Source: Novosphingobium flavum
Lineage (GTDB): Bacteria > Pseudomonadota > Alphaproteobacteria > Sphingomonadales > Sphingomonadaceae
Direction of reading: 5' to 3'
NCBI RefSeq assembly: GCF_014230315.1
Contig: NZ_JACLAW010000010.1
Coordinates: forward strand, 115,270 to 179,269
Length of the DNA stretch: 64,000 nt
In this document: positions 25,595-34,906 of the stretch, piece after piece
Layout: every line of letters begins with the position of its first letter
Numbering within the stretch: the stretch's first letter is position 1
Made by a program: the position numbers and the translations under genes
The notes under the pieces: generated by a model
Databases searched by the model: none
The model's input: the letters and a program-made list of their open reading frames with translations, nothing else
What the model was told of the DNA's origin: nothing

Positions 25595-27957
25595 TACGCC
25601 GCCTGCCCCGCGCGCTCGGCGCGGCTTACCGCGAACAGCTGCAGTGCGTCGGCCGGGCTCATCGGGCGGCCGAAGTAGAACCCCTGGATCTTGTTGCAGC
25701 CGAGCGACTTGACCACGCCCAGCTCCTTTTCGGTCTCCACGCCCTCGGCCGTGGTGGTCACGCCGAGGCTGTCGGCCATGGCCACGACCGCGCGGATGAT
25801 CGCCAGGCTCTCCGGGTTGTTCTGGGCCGCGCCCTGCACGAACGAGCGGTCGACCTTGATCGTCGAGAAGCGCAGCTTGCGCAGGTAGCCCAGCGAGGAA
25901 TAGCCGGTCCCGAAGTCGTCGAGCGCGATCGAGCAGCCGAGGCCCATGATCTGCTCCAGCGTGTTCCGCGCCGTGGTCGCATCGCGCAGGAAGATCGATT
26001 CGGTCACCTCGATCTCCAGCCGGTGCGCCGGCAGGGCGGTAACCGCCAGGGCCGAGACCACGGTCGAGGCGAATTGCGGATCGAGCAACTGCTCGCCCGA
26101 GACATTGACCGCCACCTTGATGTGGCTCGGCCAGTTCATCGCCTCGCGGCAGGCCTCGCGCAGCACCCATTCGCCGATCGGCACGATCAGGCGGGTGTCC
26201 TCGGCCAGCGGGATGAACTTCGCCGGACTGACGGAACCGTGCTCGGCGCTGTTCCAGCGCAGCAGGGCCTCGAAGCTGACCACGTTCTCGCTGTCGGCGC
26301 TGACCACCGGCTGGTAGTGCAGCAGCATCTCGTTGCGTTCCAGCGCGCGGCGCAGCGAGAATTCGAGCTGGCGACGCTCCTCGGCATGGGCGTGCAGCGC
26401 CGGCTCATAGGTGAAGTGCTTGCCCCCGCCGGCGTCCTTGGAGCGGTAGAGCGCAAGGTCGGCGTTGCGCATCAGGGTCTCGACGGTCGAGCCGTCGCGC
26501 GGCCCCACGGCCGAGCCGACGCTGGCGCCGACGTAGAGCGTGTGGTGATCCACCTCGTAAGGCTGCGAAAGCCGGTCGATCACCGCCGAGGCGACCTTTT
26601 CGACCCGGCCGAGATCGGATGCATCGCGGATGACGATGGCGAACTCGTCGCCGCCAAGCCGCCCGCACAGCTCGTTCTCGGTCATCAGCTCCTTGAGCCG
26701 GGCCGAAACCCGCGCCAGCAGCGCGTCGCCGACGAGGTGGCCGAGCGTATCGTTGACCGCCTTGAACCGGTCGAGGTCGATCATCAGGAAGGCGCAGCGC
26801 GTGCGCCACTGCTCGGCATAGCGCATGGCATCGCCCATCGCCTCGGTCAGCATCAGGCGGTTAGGCAGGCCGGTCAGGGTGTCGTAGCGGGCGAGCTGCG
26901 CGATCTTGTCGGCGCTCTCGCGCTGCTCGGTCACATCGGAGCCGACCCCGCGGAAACCTTCATAGACGCCGTTCTCGTCGAGCTTGGGCGTGCCCGACAG
27001 TTCCCACCAGCGCTGGCGCCCCTTGATCGTGACGCGCACCAGCAGGTTGGAAAAGCTCTCGCGCCGCTTCAGCCGCTCGGCGAGGTCATGCAGGCTGCTC
27101 GGGAAATGGCCGCTTTCCCAAGCTTCGCCCGCGATCAGCTGGATGAACGGCTTGCCCTCGATATCCTCGGGGTCGAGCCCCAGCGCGAAAGCGAATCGCG
27201 GGCTGACCGAACGGACCCGGCGCGAGGTGTCGATCTGCCACAGCCAGTCGGCCTCGCCCTCCTCGAACTCGCGCAGCAGCAGCGAGACGACCTCGGCCTT
27301 TTCCAGCATCCCGGCCTCGGCCACCCGCGTGGCGAGGAAGGTGCGGGCCGATTCGATCGTGCCGACGATGACGATCGACATGAAGACCGTGGCGATGCCC
27401 GCAGACTGCCACTGCCCGAACCAGCCGAATTCGGCGACCGAGAGCCCGCCGACGATGGCGGTGAAGATGATCGTGCCAAGCGGCACGGCCGGAACGACCA
27501 CGGCCGATGCGGTCATCAGCATGGCGAGGATGGTCCACAGCTCAAGCCGCGAAACGGTCGTCCCGAAGGGCGTGAAGAACAGGATCGGCACGGTCCAGAC
27601 CACGGCAACGATGGCCGAGGAAATGGTCTGGGCGTTGATTTCCTCACGGCTCATCCGCCGCCGATCGGCATCGCCGAGCGAGCGGTCGAAGCGCGCCCCA
27701 TAGTAAAGCGCACCGCCCAGCGCGAGGAACCAGCCGACCAGCGCCAGCACCATGACATGGCCGACGAAGATCTGCACCGTCGCCACGGCGGCGATGCCAT
27801 GCGCGATCAGGCGGGCAACGGTAACCCGGGCAAGGCTGGAATATTGCAGCCCGCGCAGCCGCGACCAATCCCCGTCAGGCGGGTCGGCAAGGCCCAGCAC
27901 GGCAAGAACCGGAAGGTTCCGCGGCAGCGTGGATATGTCCTTGGTTCGCGCGTTCAC
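25594..27957 (-). CDS. Membrane-anchored PAS-GGDEF-EAL protein (c-di-GMP turnover)
   Basis: A 787-aa protein predicted to make and/or break cyclic di-GMP. The N-terminal 215 residues contain several hydrophobic segments forming a membrane anchor. A PAS domain (about 235-345, DWLWQIDTSRRV...FRGVGSDVTEQ) follows, then GGDEF with the intact GGDEF signature near residue 434, and EAL with FEALLRW near 561 plus DDFGTGYSSLGYLR and AEGVET. Both catalytic signatures are present, so either activity is possible. It faces purQ convergently. Two palindromes separate the genes. Confidence 0.94.
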   Translation of the reverse strand: MNARTKDISTLPRNLPVLAVLGLADPPDGDWSRLRGLQYSSLARVTVARLIAHGIAAVATVQIFVGHVMVLALVGWFLALGGALYYGARFDRSLGDADRRRMSREEINAQTISSAIVAVVWTVPILFFTPFGTTVSRLELWTILAMLMTASAVVVPAVPLGTIIFTAIVGGLSVAEFGWFGQWQSAGIATVFMSIVIVGTIESARTFLATRVAEAGMLEKAEVVSLLLREFEEGEADWLWQIDTSRRVRSVSPRFAFALGLDPEDIEGKPFIQLIAGEAWESGHFPSSLHDLAERLKRRESFSNLLVRVTIKGRQRWWELSGTPKLDENGVYEGFRGVGSDVTEQRESADKIAQLARYDTLTGLPNRLMLTEAMGDAMRYAEQWRTRCAFLMIDLDRFKAVNDTLGHLVGDALLARVSARLKELMTENELCGRLGGDEFAIVIRDASDLGRVEKVASAVIDRLSQPYEVDHHTLYVGASVGSAVGPRDGSTVETLMRNADLALYRSKDAGGGKHFTYEPALHAHAEERRQLEFSLRRALERNEMLLHYQPVVSADSENVVSFEALLRWNSAEHGSVSPAKFIPLAEDTRLIVPIGEWVLREACREAMNWPSHIKVAVNVSGEQLLDPQFASTVVSALAVTALPAHRLEIEVTESIFLRDATTARNTLEQIMGLGCSIALDDFGTGYSSLGYLRKLRFSTIKVDRSFVQGAAQNNPESLAIIRAVVAMADSLGVTTTAEGVETEKELGVVKSLGCNKIQGFYFGRPMSPADALQLFAVSRAERAGQAA

Positions 27958-28045
27958 GCGGAAGAGCTAACCGGAAAATCCTTAGCACCGCGTAAATTCC
28001 CGGACAAAGGCCCGATCGGCCCGTCGCATTACTGGGTGGCGATCG

Positions 28046-29869
28046 CTACTCGACCGTCACCGACTTGGCGAGATTGCGCGGCTGATCGACATCGGTGCCC
28101 TTCACGCAGGCCACGTGATAGGCCAGCAATTGCACCGGCACGGCATAGACCAGCGGCGCGATCAGCGGGTGGACCTTGGGCATCTCGATCGTCGCAAGGC
28201 AGCCCTCGCCCGCCTCGGCCAGCCCTTCGGCGTCGGAGATCAGCACGATCTTGCCGCCACGCGCCCGCACTTCCTGCATGTTGCTGACCGTCTTCTCGAA
28301 CAGCGGGCCCGAAGGCGCCAGCACGATCACCGGCACGGCCTCGTCAATCAGGGCGATGGGCCCATGCTTCATCTCGCCCGCGGCATAGCCCTCGGCGTGG
28401 ATGTAGCTGATTTCCTTGAGCTTGAGCGCCCCTTCCAGCGCCAGCGGATAGTCCTGCCCGCGCCCGAGGTAGAGCACGTCGCGTGCCGGGGCGATCAGGT
28501 GCGCCATGGCCGCGATCTCGTCGTCGTGGCTGAGCGCGGCATTGAGCGCAGAGGGAGTCTCGACCAGCTGCGACACCACGTCGCATTCCTCGGCCCGGCT
28601 CATCCGCCCGCGCTTGACCGCAAGGTTTGCCGCCAGAGCGGCAAGCACGGCAAGCTGGCAGGTGAAGGCCTTGGTCGAGGCGACGCCGATTTCCGGGCCG
28701 GCGTGAGTCGGCAGCAGCAGGTCGGCCTCGCGCGCCATTGAACTGGTCGGCACGTTGACCACGACCGCGATGGTCTGTCCCGCTTCCTTGCAGTGGCGCA
28801 GCGCGGCCAGGGTATCGGCCGTCTCGCCCGATTGCGAGATGAACAGCGCCAGCCCGCCCGGCTCCAGCACCGGGTCGCGGTAACGGAACTCGCTCGCCAC
28901 ATCGATGTCGACCGGCAGGCGGGCGAACTGCTCGAACCAGTACTTGGCGACAAGGCCGGCATAGTAGGAGGTGCCGCAGGCGACGATGGTGACACGGGTG
29001 ATCCCGGTCAGGTCGAAATCGAATTGCGGCAGGGCCACCGACTGGTCGACCTGACGAATGTAGCTGCGCAGGGTCTGGGCCACCACGGTCGGCTGCTCGA
29101 AGATCTCCTTCTGCATGAAGTGGCGGTAATTGCCCTTCTCGATCGCCGCGGCCGAAGCGCCCGAGGCCACGATTTCGCGGGTCACCGGCCGGTTGTCCTT
29201 GTCGAACACCTGCGCGCCCTCGCGGGTGATCACCACCCAGTCGCCTTCATCGAGATAGGAAATGCGCTGGGTCAGCGGCGCCAGCGCCAGCGCGTCCGAG
29301 CCGAGATAGGTCTCGCCCTCCCCAAAGCCGACCACCAGCGGCGAACCGAGCCGCGCGCCGATCAGCATGTCCTCATGCGCCTTGAAGGCGATGGCGAGCG
29401 CGAAAGCGCCGCGCAGCTGCGGCAGGACCGCCTTGACCGCGTCGGCCGGCGAAAGCCCAGCCTCGACCTGCTCGGAAACGAGATGGGCGACGACCTCGGT
29501 ATCGGTGTCGCTTTCGAACCTGCGGCCGCGCGCAGTCAGCGCCTCGCGCAAGGGGCGGAAATTCTCGATGATCCCGTTGTGAACGAGGGCAAGGTGATCG
29601 GTCGCGTGCGGGTGGGCATTGGCCGCGGTCGGCGCCCCGTGCGTGGCCCAGCGGGTATGGGCGATGCCGGTCGTGCCCGGCGCGGGATTGCGCGCCAGTT
29701 CGATCACGAGGTTCGACAGCTTGCCCGGCGCGCGGCGGCGGATCAGTTCCCCGCCCGAGACCGTGCAGACCCCGGCGCTGTCATAGCCGCGGTATTCCAT
29801 CCGCCTGAGGCCGTCGACCAGCCGCTCCGCCACCTCTTCCTTGCCGACGATGCCGATAATGCCACACAT
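28046..29869 (-). CDS. glmS: Glutamine-fructose-6-phosphate aminotransferase (isomerizing)
   Basis: GlmS makes glucosamine-6-phosphate from fructose-6-phosphate and glutamine, the first step towards UDP-GlcNAc for peptidoglycan and LPS. The 607-aa product starts MCGIIGIVG with the nucleophile Cys2, followed by the glutaminase domain (EYRGYDSAG, HTRWATHG) and two SIS domains (VACGTSYYAG, SQSGETADT, LGRGQDYPLALEGALKLKE). It ends in KSVTVE. It would be expected next to glmU; here a vapBC-like pair is inserted between them. Confidence 0.98.
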   Translation of the reverse strand: MCGIIGIVGKEEVAERLVDGLRRMEYRGYDSAGVCTVSGGELIRRRAPGKLSNLVIELARNPAPGTTGIAHTRWATHGAPTAANAHPHATDHLALVHNGIIENFRPLREALTARGRRFESDTDTEVVAHLVSEQVEAGLSPADAVKAVLPQLRGAFALAIAFKAHEDMLIGARLGSPLVVGFGEGETYLGSDALALAPLTQRISYLDEGDWVVITREGAQVFDKDNRPVTREIVASGASAAAIEKGNYRHFMQKEIFEQPTVVAQTLRSYIRQVDQSVALPQFDFDLTGITRVTIVACGTSYYAGLVAKYWFEQFARLPVDIDVASEFRYRDPVLEPGGLALFISQSGETADTLAALRHCKEAGQTIAVVVNVPTSSMAREADLLLPTHAGPEIGVASTKAFTCQLAVLAALAANLAVKRGRMSRAEECDVVSQLVETPSALNAALSHDDEIAAMAHLIAPARDVLYLGRGQDYPLALEGALKLKEISYIHAEGYAAGEMKHGPIALIDEAVPVIVLAPSGPLFEKTVSNMQEVRARGGKIVLISDAEGLAEAGEGCLATIEMPKVHPLIAPLVYAVPVQLLAYHVACVKGTDVDQPRNLAKSVTVE

Positions 29870-29890
29870 GGAGGACCGGAGCCTTTCAGT

Positions 29891-30259
29891 TCAATGCGAA
29901 TAGGGAATGCGGATGCCCGGGATATGGGGCGGAAACTCGGCGCTGTTGCGGGTGACGAGGATCGAGCCATGCTCCTGCGCCGAGGCGAAGACCAACGCGG
30001 CGGCCAGGCTCAGCTGGGGCCGCTCGGCCTTGAGCGTCGCGGCGCGCCGGGCAATCTCGGGCGTCACCTCGCGGATCGCGAAGTTGGCGAGGAACTTCTC
30101 GGTCTCGTCCCGCGCGGCGGCGGGCACTTCGGCCATGACTTCCAGCCAGGTGATCCGGCTGATCCACGCCCGCTTGACCCGGCGCAGCTCCGCCATCGCG
30201 CCGTGATGGCCCGAGAGCGTATCGACGATGATCCCGGTATCGAAACAGGTGTCAGTCAT
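29891..30259 (-). CDS. PIN-domain VapC-like toxin, possibly degenerate
   Basis: A 122-aa PIN-domain protein; VapC toxins are Mg-dependent RNases. The first Asp (CFDTGIIVD) and the Glu of TWLEVM are present. The third acidic position, usually Asp in a DALIAA-type motif, reads SLAAALVFASA here, so Asp is replaced by Ala; the late TRN motif remains. Activity may therefore be reduced or lost. It overlaps the antitoxin gene by 4 nt (ATGA) and ends 21 nt before glmS. Confidence 0.82.
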   Translation of the reverse strand: MTDTCFDTGIIVDTLSGHHGAMAELRRVKRAWISRITWLEVMAEVPAAARDETEKFLANFAIREVTPEIARRAATLKAERPQLSLAAALVFASAQEHGSILVTRNSAEFPPHIPGIRIPYSH

Positions 30260-30510
30260 GCCGCGTCGTCATTGGGCGCTTCGCCCTTGCGCAACCATTG
30301 CGCGCGGATTGACTGTTCGTAATCCGCGCCGTCGGCCCCCTGGCCGTAGCGGGTCCACAGGCCGAAGCCCTGCTCCAGCCAGTCCCGCTCCTTCTCGCGG
30401 TAAGCGCTCACCGCCGCGCGCAGCAGGGCGGCGCGCGATTTGCCCAGCTCGGCCGCGCGGGCATCGAGCCACTTGATGTCGTCGTCGGGCAGGTCGGCGA
30501 GGATGCGCAT
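30256..30510 (-). CDS. VapB-like antitoxin, ribbon-helix-helix type
   Basis: An 84-aa protein. The N-terminal 50 residues (MRILADLPDDDIKWLDARAAELGKSRAALLRAAVSAYRE) fit a ribbon-helix-helix DNA-binding domain; the acidic C-terminal part is suited to bind and neutralise the toxin. It precedes and overlaps the PIN gene, the classical antitoxin-toxin order. An AT-rich set of TGATAT/ATATCA inverted repeats directly upstream (30512-30540) is a likely autoregulatory operator. Confidence 0.82.
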   Translation of the reverse strand: MRILADLPDDDIKWLDARAAELGKSRAALLRAAVSAYREKERDWLEQGFGLWTRYGQGADGADYEQSIRAQWLRKGEAPNDDAA

Positions 30511-30511
30511 T

Positions 30512-30540
30512 TGATATACCTGTATGATATCAATATATCA
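30512..30540. promoter_or_regulatory. Candidate autoregulatory operator of the toxin-antitoxin pair
   Basis: A 29-bp AT-rich stretch in GC-rich surroundings. It contains TGATAT (30512), the palindrome TGATATCA (30525-30532) and ATATCA (30535-30540), which together form overlapping inverted repeats. It ends two bases before the antitoxin start codon, as expected of a ribbon-helix-helix operator that also covers the promoter. Confidence 0.55.
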
Positions 30541-30606
30541 GCGTCAAGCTGCCAGACTGACGCTAGCCCGGCCATGGTCAACCGGACGTGATGGCGGCCC
30601 TCGGTA

Positions 30607-31995
30607 TTAGTCCTTGGCCGCCTTCTTCTCGGCCTTCTTCTTCTTCATCGCGTCGTGGAAACGGTCGGCCCAGCCCGGCTTGACCATCTGCTCTGCCCGC
30701 ACCAGCCGCAGTTCGCCATCGGCCACGTCGCGGCTGACCGCGCTGCCCGCCGCCACGATCGCGTCGGCCCCGATCCTGACCGGGGCGATCAGCGCCGAGT
30801 TCGAGCCGATGAAGGCCCGCTCGCCGATCACGGTCCGGTACTTGAAATAGCCGTCGTAATTGCAGGTGATCGTGCCCGCACCGAGATTGGCCCCGGCGCC
30901 CACATCGGCATCGCCCACATAGCTCAAGTGATTGGCCTTGGCGCCTGCGCCCAGCCGCGCGTTCTTGATCTCGACGAAGTTGCCGACCTTTGACTTCGCC
31001 TCCAGCAAGGCCCCCGGCCGCAACCGTGCATAGGGCCCGACTTCCACGTTCGGCCCGACGCTCGCCCCTTCCAGGTGGCAGAATGCCCGGATCGTCGCCC
31101 CGTCGGCCACGGTCACGCCGGGCCCGAACACCACGTTGGGCTCGATCGTCACGTCGCGGCCCAGCGCCGTGTCCCAGGCGAACCACACCGTCTCGGGCGC
31201 CACCAGGCTCGCCCCGTCGACCATGGCCTGGGCCCGGCGGCGCTGCTGCCAGCGCGCTTCCGCCTCGGCCAGTTCGCCCCGGCTGTTGATCCCCGCCACC
31301 TCGTCCGCATCCCCGGTGACGACCACCGCGCAGTGCCCGCCCTCGGCATTGGCCACATTGACGATGTCGACGAGGTAATATTCCCCCTGCGCATTGTCGT
31401 TGCCGACCTTGCCGAGCAGGTCGAACAGCGCCTCGGCCTTCACCGCCATCAGCCCCGAATTGCACAGGCGGCAGGCCCGCTCGGCCTCGGTCGCGTCCTT
31501 GTGCTCGACCATCTTGGCGATCCGCCCGTCGGCGTGGGCCAGCACCCGGCCATATTGCAGCGTGTCCGCCGGCTCGAAGCCCAGCACGACCACCGCGGGC
31601 GCGTCGGCCGCATGGAGCCGGTCCAGCATGGCCCGCATCGTTCCGGTCGTCACAAAGGGCACGTCGCCATAGAGAATCAGCACGTCCCCCGAAAACCCGG
31701 CCAGCGCGTCCTCGGCCTGCTGCACGGCATGGCCGGTGCCAAGCTGCGGCTCCTGCACCGCGATCGTCGCCCGCCCGGCCATCTGCGCCTCAAGCTGCTC
31801 GCGCCCCGAGCCGACCACGACCACCTGCCGCTGCGGCGCCAGTTCGGCCACGCTGGCCAGGAGATGCTCGACCATCGGCCGCCCGGCGACCGGGTGCAGC
31901 ACCTTGTGCAGGTCGCTCTTCATCCGGGTGCCCTTGCCCGCGGCAAGGACGACGACTGCGAGCGGGGCGGCGGCGGAAGGCGATTCAGTAGTCAT
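30607..31995 (-). CDS. glmU: Bifunctional N-acetylglucosamine-1-phosphate uridyltransferase / acetyltransferase
   Basis: GlmU acetylates glucosamine-1-phosphate and then attaches UMP to give UDP-GlcNAc. The 462-aa product starts at ATG 31995; the longer frame upstream overlaps gph on the other strand and is rejected. The uridyltransferase domain shows VLAAGKGTRMKSDLHKVLHP and LYGDVPF. The C-terminal left-handed beta-helix has repeated hexapeptides and the NFVEIKNA, NHLSYVGD and TCNYDG motifs. A short Lys-rich tail ends it. It is divergent from gph. Confidence 0.97.
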   Translation of the reverse strand: MTTESPSAAAPLAVVVLAAGKGTRMKSDLHKVLHPVAGRPMVEHLLASVAELAPQRQVVVVGSGREQLEAQMAGRATIAVQEPQLGTGHAVQQAEDALAGFSGDVLILYGDVPFVTTGTMRAMLDRLHAADAPAVVVLGFEPADTLQYGRVLAHADGRIAKMVEHKDATEAERACRLCNSGLMAVKAEALFDLLGKVGNDNAQGEYYLVDIVNVANAEGGHCAVVVTGDADEVAGINSRGELAEAEARWQQRRRAQAMVDGASLVAPETVWFAWDTALGRDVTIEPNVVFGPGVTVADGATIRAFCHLEGASVGPNVEVGPYARLRPGALLEAKSKVGNFVEIKNARLGAGAKANHLSYVGDADVGAGANLGAGTITCNYDGYFKYRTVIGERAFIGSNSALIAPVRIGADAIVAAGSAVSRDVADGELRLVRAEQMVKPGWADRFHDAMKKKKAEKKAAKD

Positions 31996-32056
31996 GGCGC
32001 ACCCTCTGCCAGCAATTGGTTGCAGATTCCACCGCCACAAGGCAGGGCCATGCGCG

Positions 32057-32749
32057 ATGACGGACTTCCCCTTCGCGATCGTCGGCTTCGACCTCGATGG
32101 CACGCTGGTCGATACCCACGCCGACCTCGGCGTCGCGCTCAACCATGCCCTGCGCCTCGCCGGGCGCGCGGAGGTGCCCGCCGGGCAAGTGCGCGACCTG
32201 ATCGGCGGCGGCGCCCGCCAGATGCTCGACCGCGCGCTGGCCATCACCGGCGGTCCCCTGCCGGAAGCGGAAGTGCAGAGCCTCCACGCCGATCTCGTCG
32301 CGTTCTACCGCGCCAATATCGCGGTCCACTCGCGCCTGTTCCCCGGCGGCGAAGAGATGCTCGCCGCACTCGAAGCGCGCGGAGTGCGGCTCGCCGTGGT
32401 CACCAACAAGCTCGAAAGCCTCGCCGTGCGCCTGCTCGAGGAACTCGGCCTCGCCCCGCGCCTCGCCGCGATCATCGGCGGCGACACGCTCGGCCCCGGC
32501 CGGGCCAAGCCCGCGCCCGACCTGCTGCACGAGATGGTCGCCCGGCTCGGCGGCGGCAAGGCAGCCTATGTCGGCGATACCAGCTTCGACACCCGCGCCG
32601 CGCAGGCCGCCGGCCTGCCCTGCGTCGCCGTGCGCTTCGGCTTTGCCGACGCCCCGCTCGAAAGCCTCGGCGCCGACGCGGTGATCGACCATTTCGAAGA
32701 ACTGCTCCCCGCCCTCGAACACCTCGCCGCACGCCGCGCACTGGCTTGA
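32057..32749 (+). CDS. gph: Phosphoglycolate phosphatase
   Basis: A 230-aa HAD-superfamily hydrolase, most likely removing phosphate from 2-phosphoglycolate. The nucleophile motif is GFDLDGTLVDT (residues about 10-20), motif II is VVTNK, motif III KPAPDLL and motif IV YVGDTSFDTRAA. A helical cap (residues 20-90) fits subclass I. The ATG at 32057 is used; an ATG 7 nt earlier is in another frame. It is divergently arranged with glmU, with a 61-nt gap. Confidence 0.9.
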   Translation: MTDFPFAIVGFDLDGTLVDTHADLGVALNHALRLAGRAEVPAGQVRDLIGGGARQMLDRALAITGGPLPEAEVQSLHADLVAFYRANIAVHSRLFPGGEEMLAALEARGVRLAVVTNKLESLAVRLLEELGLAPRLAAIIGGDTLGPGRAKPAPDLLHEMVARLGGGKAAYVGDTSFDTRAAQAAGLPCVAVRFGFADAPLESLGADAVIDHFEELLPALEHLAARRALA

Positions 32750-32765
32750 GCGACGACGGGCACAA

Positions 32766-32787
32766 TTGTCATATCATTGTCATATTC
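32766..32787 (+). promoter_or_regulatory. Pho-box-like tandem repeat
   Basis: TTGTCATATCA and TTGTCATATTC are two adjacent 11-bp units with GTCA at 32768 and 32779. This is close to the PhoB consensus of direct TGTCAT repeats every 11 bp. A TATAAC hexamer lies at 32804-32809. The next gene is the secreted protein at 32901. Confidence 0.6.
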
Positions 32788-32900
32788 AGAGATAACGCAC
32801 TGATATAACTACGTCTTCAAATGACACGCGCGCAGCCTGATCAATTCGCTATGCTCTGATCCCGGCGAACCGGCCGGACAATATCCTGTCGGAGAGAGGA

Positions 32901-33443
32901 ATGTTCCCAGCGCGCCTCGCACAAGCATCCCTGATTGCCCTGCTTGCCCTCGGCGCGGCCAGCAGCGCCCATGCCGAGAAACTCGAACTCGACCGCCGCC
33001 TCCATCTCGCGCTCAACGCCGCGCTCGACCGGGGCGGAGATGACGCGGTCTATTTCGATGCCTCCAACCCGAACCGGATATTCGACCGCATCCTGATCGA
33101 GGGCCGCTCGGCCGAGCGGGACTGGACCGAGGCGCTCGAACTCGTCACCTATGTCCGCGACCGCGCCCTGCCCGATGCCGCCGCATGGCAGCGCGCCTTC
33201 CCCGCCGCCGGGGAAAGTGCCTGCCCGGCCAGCACGACCGTCCTCGCGCAGGACGACAAGTCGGTTACTTTCGCGGTCGAGGCCCCGCCCTGCGCCGTCG
33301 GCCCCGCCTTCACCGGGCTTTACCGGGTGATCTACGGCAAGCGCACGGTCTATCTCGCCGCCGGCAAGCGCAAGGCGGTGATGAGCCCGGCCCAGCGCGC
33401 CGAATGGCTCGCCCTGCTCGCCTCGGCCCATCTGGAAAAGTAG
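32901..33443 (+). CDS. Secreted hypothetical protein
   Basis: A 180-aa protein with a clear Sec signal peptide (MFPARLAQASLIALLALGAASSAHA) preceded by GAGAGG. The mature part is soluble, with two cysteines (SACPAS, PPCAVG) that could form a disulfide, and a YRVIYGKRTVYLAAGKR beta-hairpin-like stretch near the end. No family is recognised. The Pho-box-like repeat at 32766-32787 and a -10-like element precede it, suggesting phosphate-regulated expression. It converges on the porin-like gene with a 3-nt gap. Confidence 0.75.
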   Translation: MFPARLAQASLIALLALGAASSAHAEKLELDRRLHLALNAALDRGGDDAVYFDASNPNRIFDRILIEGRSAERDWTEALELVTYVRDRALPDAAAWQRAFPAAGESACPASTTVLAQDDKSVTFAVEAPPCAVGPAFTGLYRVIYGKRTVYLAAGKRKAVMSPAQRAEWLALLASAHLEK

Positions 33444-33446
33444 CGC

Positions 33447-34826
33447 TCAGAACGAAGCCGTCACCCCGACCGAGACATAGTGCGCATCCCCCGTGCGCGG
33501 CGCATTGGGGGCGCTGGTCAGGAAGCGCCCCTTGGCAAGGAAGTCGTAATTGACCTCGGCCCTGAGCCGCGCCGGAACCAGCCAGTAGCGCAGGCGGCTG
33601 TCGATCTGGTGCCCGGCAAAACGGCCAGAAGCCCCGCTCGCATCGGCCACGCCCGAGGTCGAAAAGGCATCGTGGCGATTGGCCAGCCACAGCGGGCGAT
33701 AGAGCGCCATGGCCTCCACCCGCTTGCCCGGCGCCGCCTCCAGCCGCAGCCACGGCGCGAGGATGTTGGCCCGCCCGACCGGGGCATAGATCCCCGAGGG
33801 CGAGAACTCGAAGCGCCGCGCCCCGAACAGGGTGTCGAACCGGGTATAGGTCCCGCCCGCGCGGTCCCCGCTCACCCAGTCCCCGCCCAGCGCCAGCCGC
33901 AGCCGCGCCGCCCCGGCGAAGCTGTAGCCCAGCGCAGCATGGACCATCCCCGCATCGACCGGCAGCCGCGCCGAGGTGGCCGCGCTGTCCGCGCTGACAT
34001 GGCCCGATTGCCAGGCCCCTTCGACATCGAAATCGATCCGCCCCGCCTGCGGCTCGCGCACCAGCCGGGCGCTGAAGGTGTGCAGGTCGCGGTCACGCGT
34101 CGCCCGCCCCGGCCGGTCGTGCTCGAGCAGGCGGTAATAGCCCAGCTCCACGGCCCCGCCCGCCAGGGTATGCGGGCGCGACACCAGCCCGCCCAGCAGG
34201 CGCAGCGCCCCGCTCTCGCGGTCAAGCTCGGAGCGGTTGGCCAGGACCGAGGCCTGATCGGCCGGCAGGCGCACCTGCGGCAGAACGTAGAACAGCGTCG
34301 CGGCCATGCCGCCCGCGCCCTTCAGGTCCGTGCGCAGGCCGGTCACGGCATTGGTGGTGTTGCGGTAATCGTTCGATGCCACGAACCGGCGCGAGCCGAG
34401 GCCGAGGGTCATCCGCCCGGCCGCGAGAGACACCTTGCTGCCCTTGCCCAGCAGCCCCGGCAGGTCGAGCGCGACGAAGGCCCGGATCGGCTCAAGCGTG
34501 TTGACGTCGTTGGCGCCGACCGCGCTGCCCGGCCGCCCCAGCCAGGCCCGGCTGTCCTCCACCTCGCCCACCACTTGCACGGGCCCGGCGCGGTATTCGG
34601 CGGTCAGCACCGTGCGCAGGGCCAGCAATTCGTCGGTCGGATTGAGCCCCACGCGCGGCTGGCCGGTCACGCGTTCATAACGCAGCCGCATCGAGCCCGA
34701 GAGGCGCAGGTCGGAATCGGCCCCGACGAGCGCTTGCAGCGGCGCGGTCTCGGCGCGGGCCACGCCCGTCAAACCCAGTAGCGCGCACGCCGCGATGCCT
34801 GCCGAGATAAGTGTCCGAAACGCCAT
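33447..34826 (-). CDS. Alginate-export-type outer-membrane porin
   Basis: A 459-aa beta-barrel protein with a signal peptide (MAFRTLISAGIAACALLGLTGVARA) and the LSGSMRLRYERV start typical of the Alginate_exp family. The rest shows alternating hydrophobic strands (LTAEYRAGPVQVVGEVEDSRAW, FVALDLPG) and a terminal aromatic residue (VGVTASF). Despite the family name, members in this group are commonly porins of unknown specificity. No alginate genes are near. It is transcribed alone from the minus strand. Confidence 0.85.
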   Translation of the reverse strand: MAFRTLISAGIAACALLGLTGVARAETAPLQALVGADSDLRLSGSMRLRYERVTGQPRVGLNPTDELLALRTVLTAEYRAGPVQVVGEVEDSRAWLGRPGSAVGANDVNTLEPIRAFVALDLPGLLGKGSKVSLAAGRMTLGLGSRRFVASNDYRNTTNAVTGLRTDLKGAGGMAATLFYVLPQVRLPADQASVLANRSELDRESGALRLLGGLVSRPHTLAGGAVELGYYRLLEHDRPGRATRDRDLHTFSARLVREPQAGRIDFDVEGAWQSGHVSADSAATSARLPVDAGMVHAALGYSFAGAARLRLALGGDWVSGDRAGGTYTRFDTLFGARRFEFSPSGIYAPVGRANILAPWLRLEAAPGKRVEAMALYRPLWLANRHDAFSTSGVADASGASGRFAGHQIDSRLRYWLVPARLRAEVNYDFLAKGRFLTSAPNAPRTGDAHYVSVGVTASF

Positions 34827-34906
34827 GCCCCGCCCGATCCCTGTGTAGGGTCTCTGCGGCGGGCCTCTAGCGCTCTTGCGAAATTAGGCAAGCGGCCCCG
34901 TGCGGA

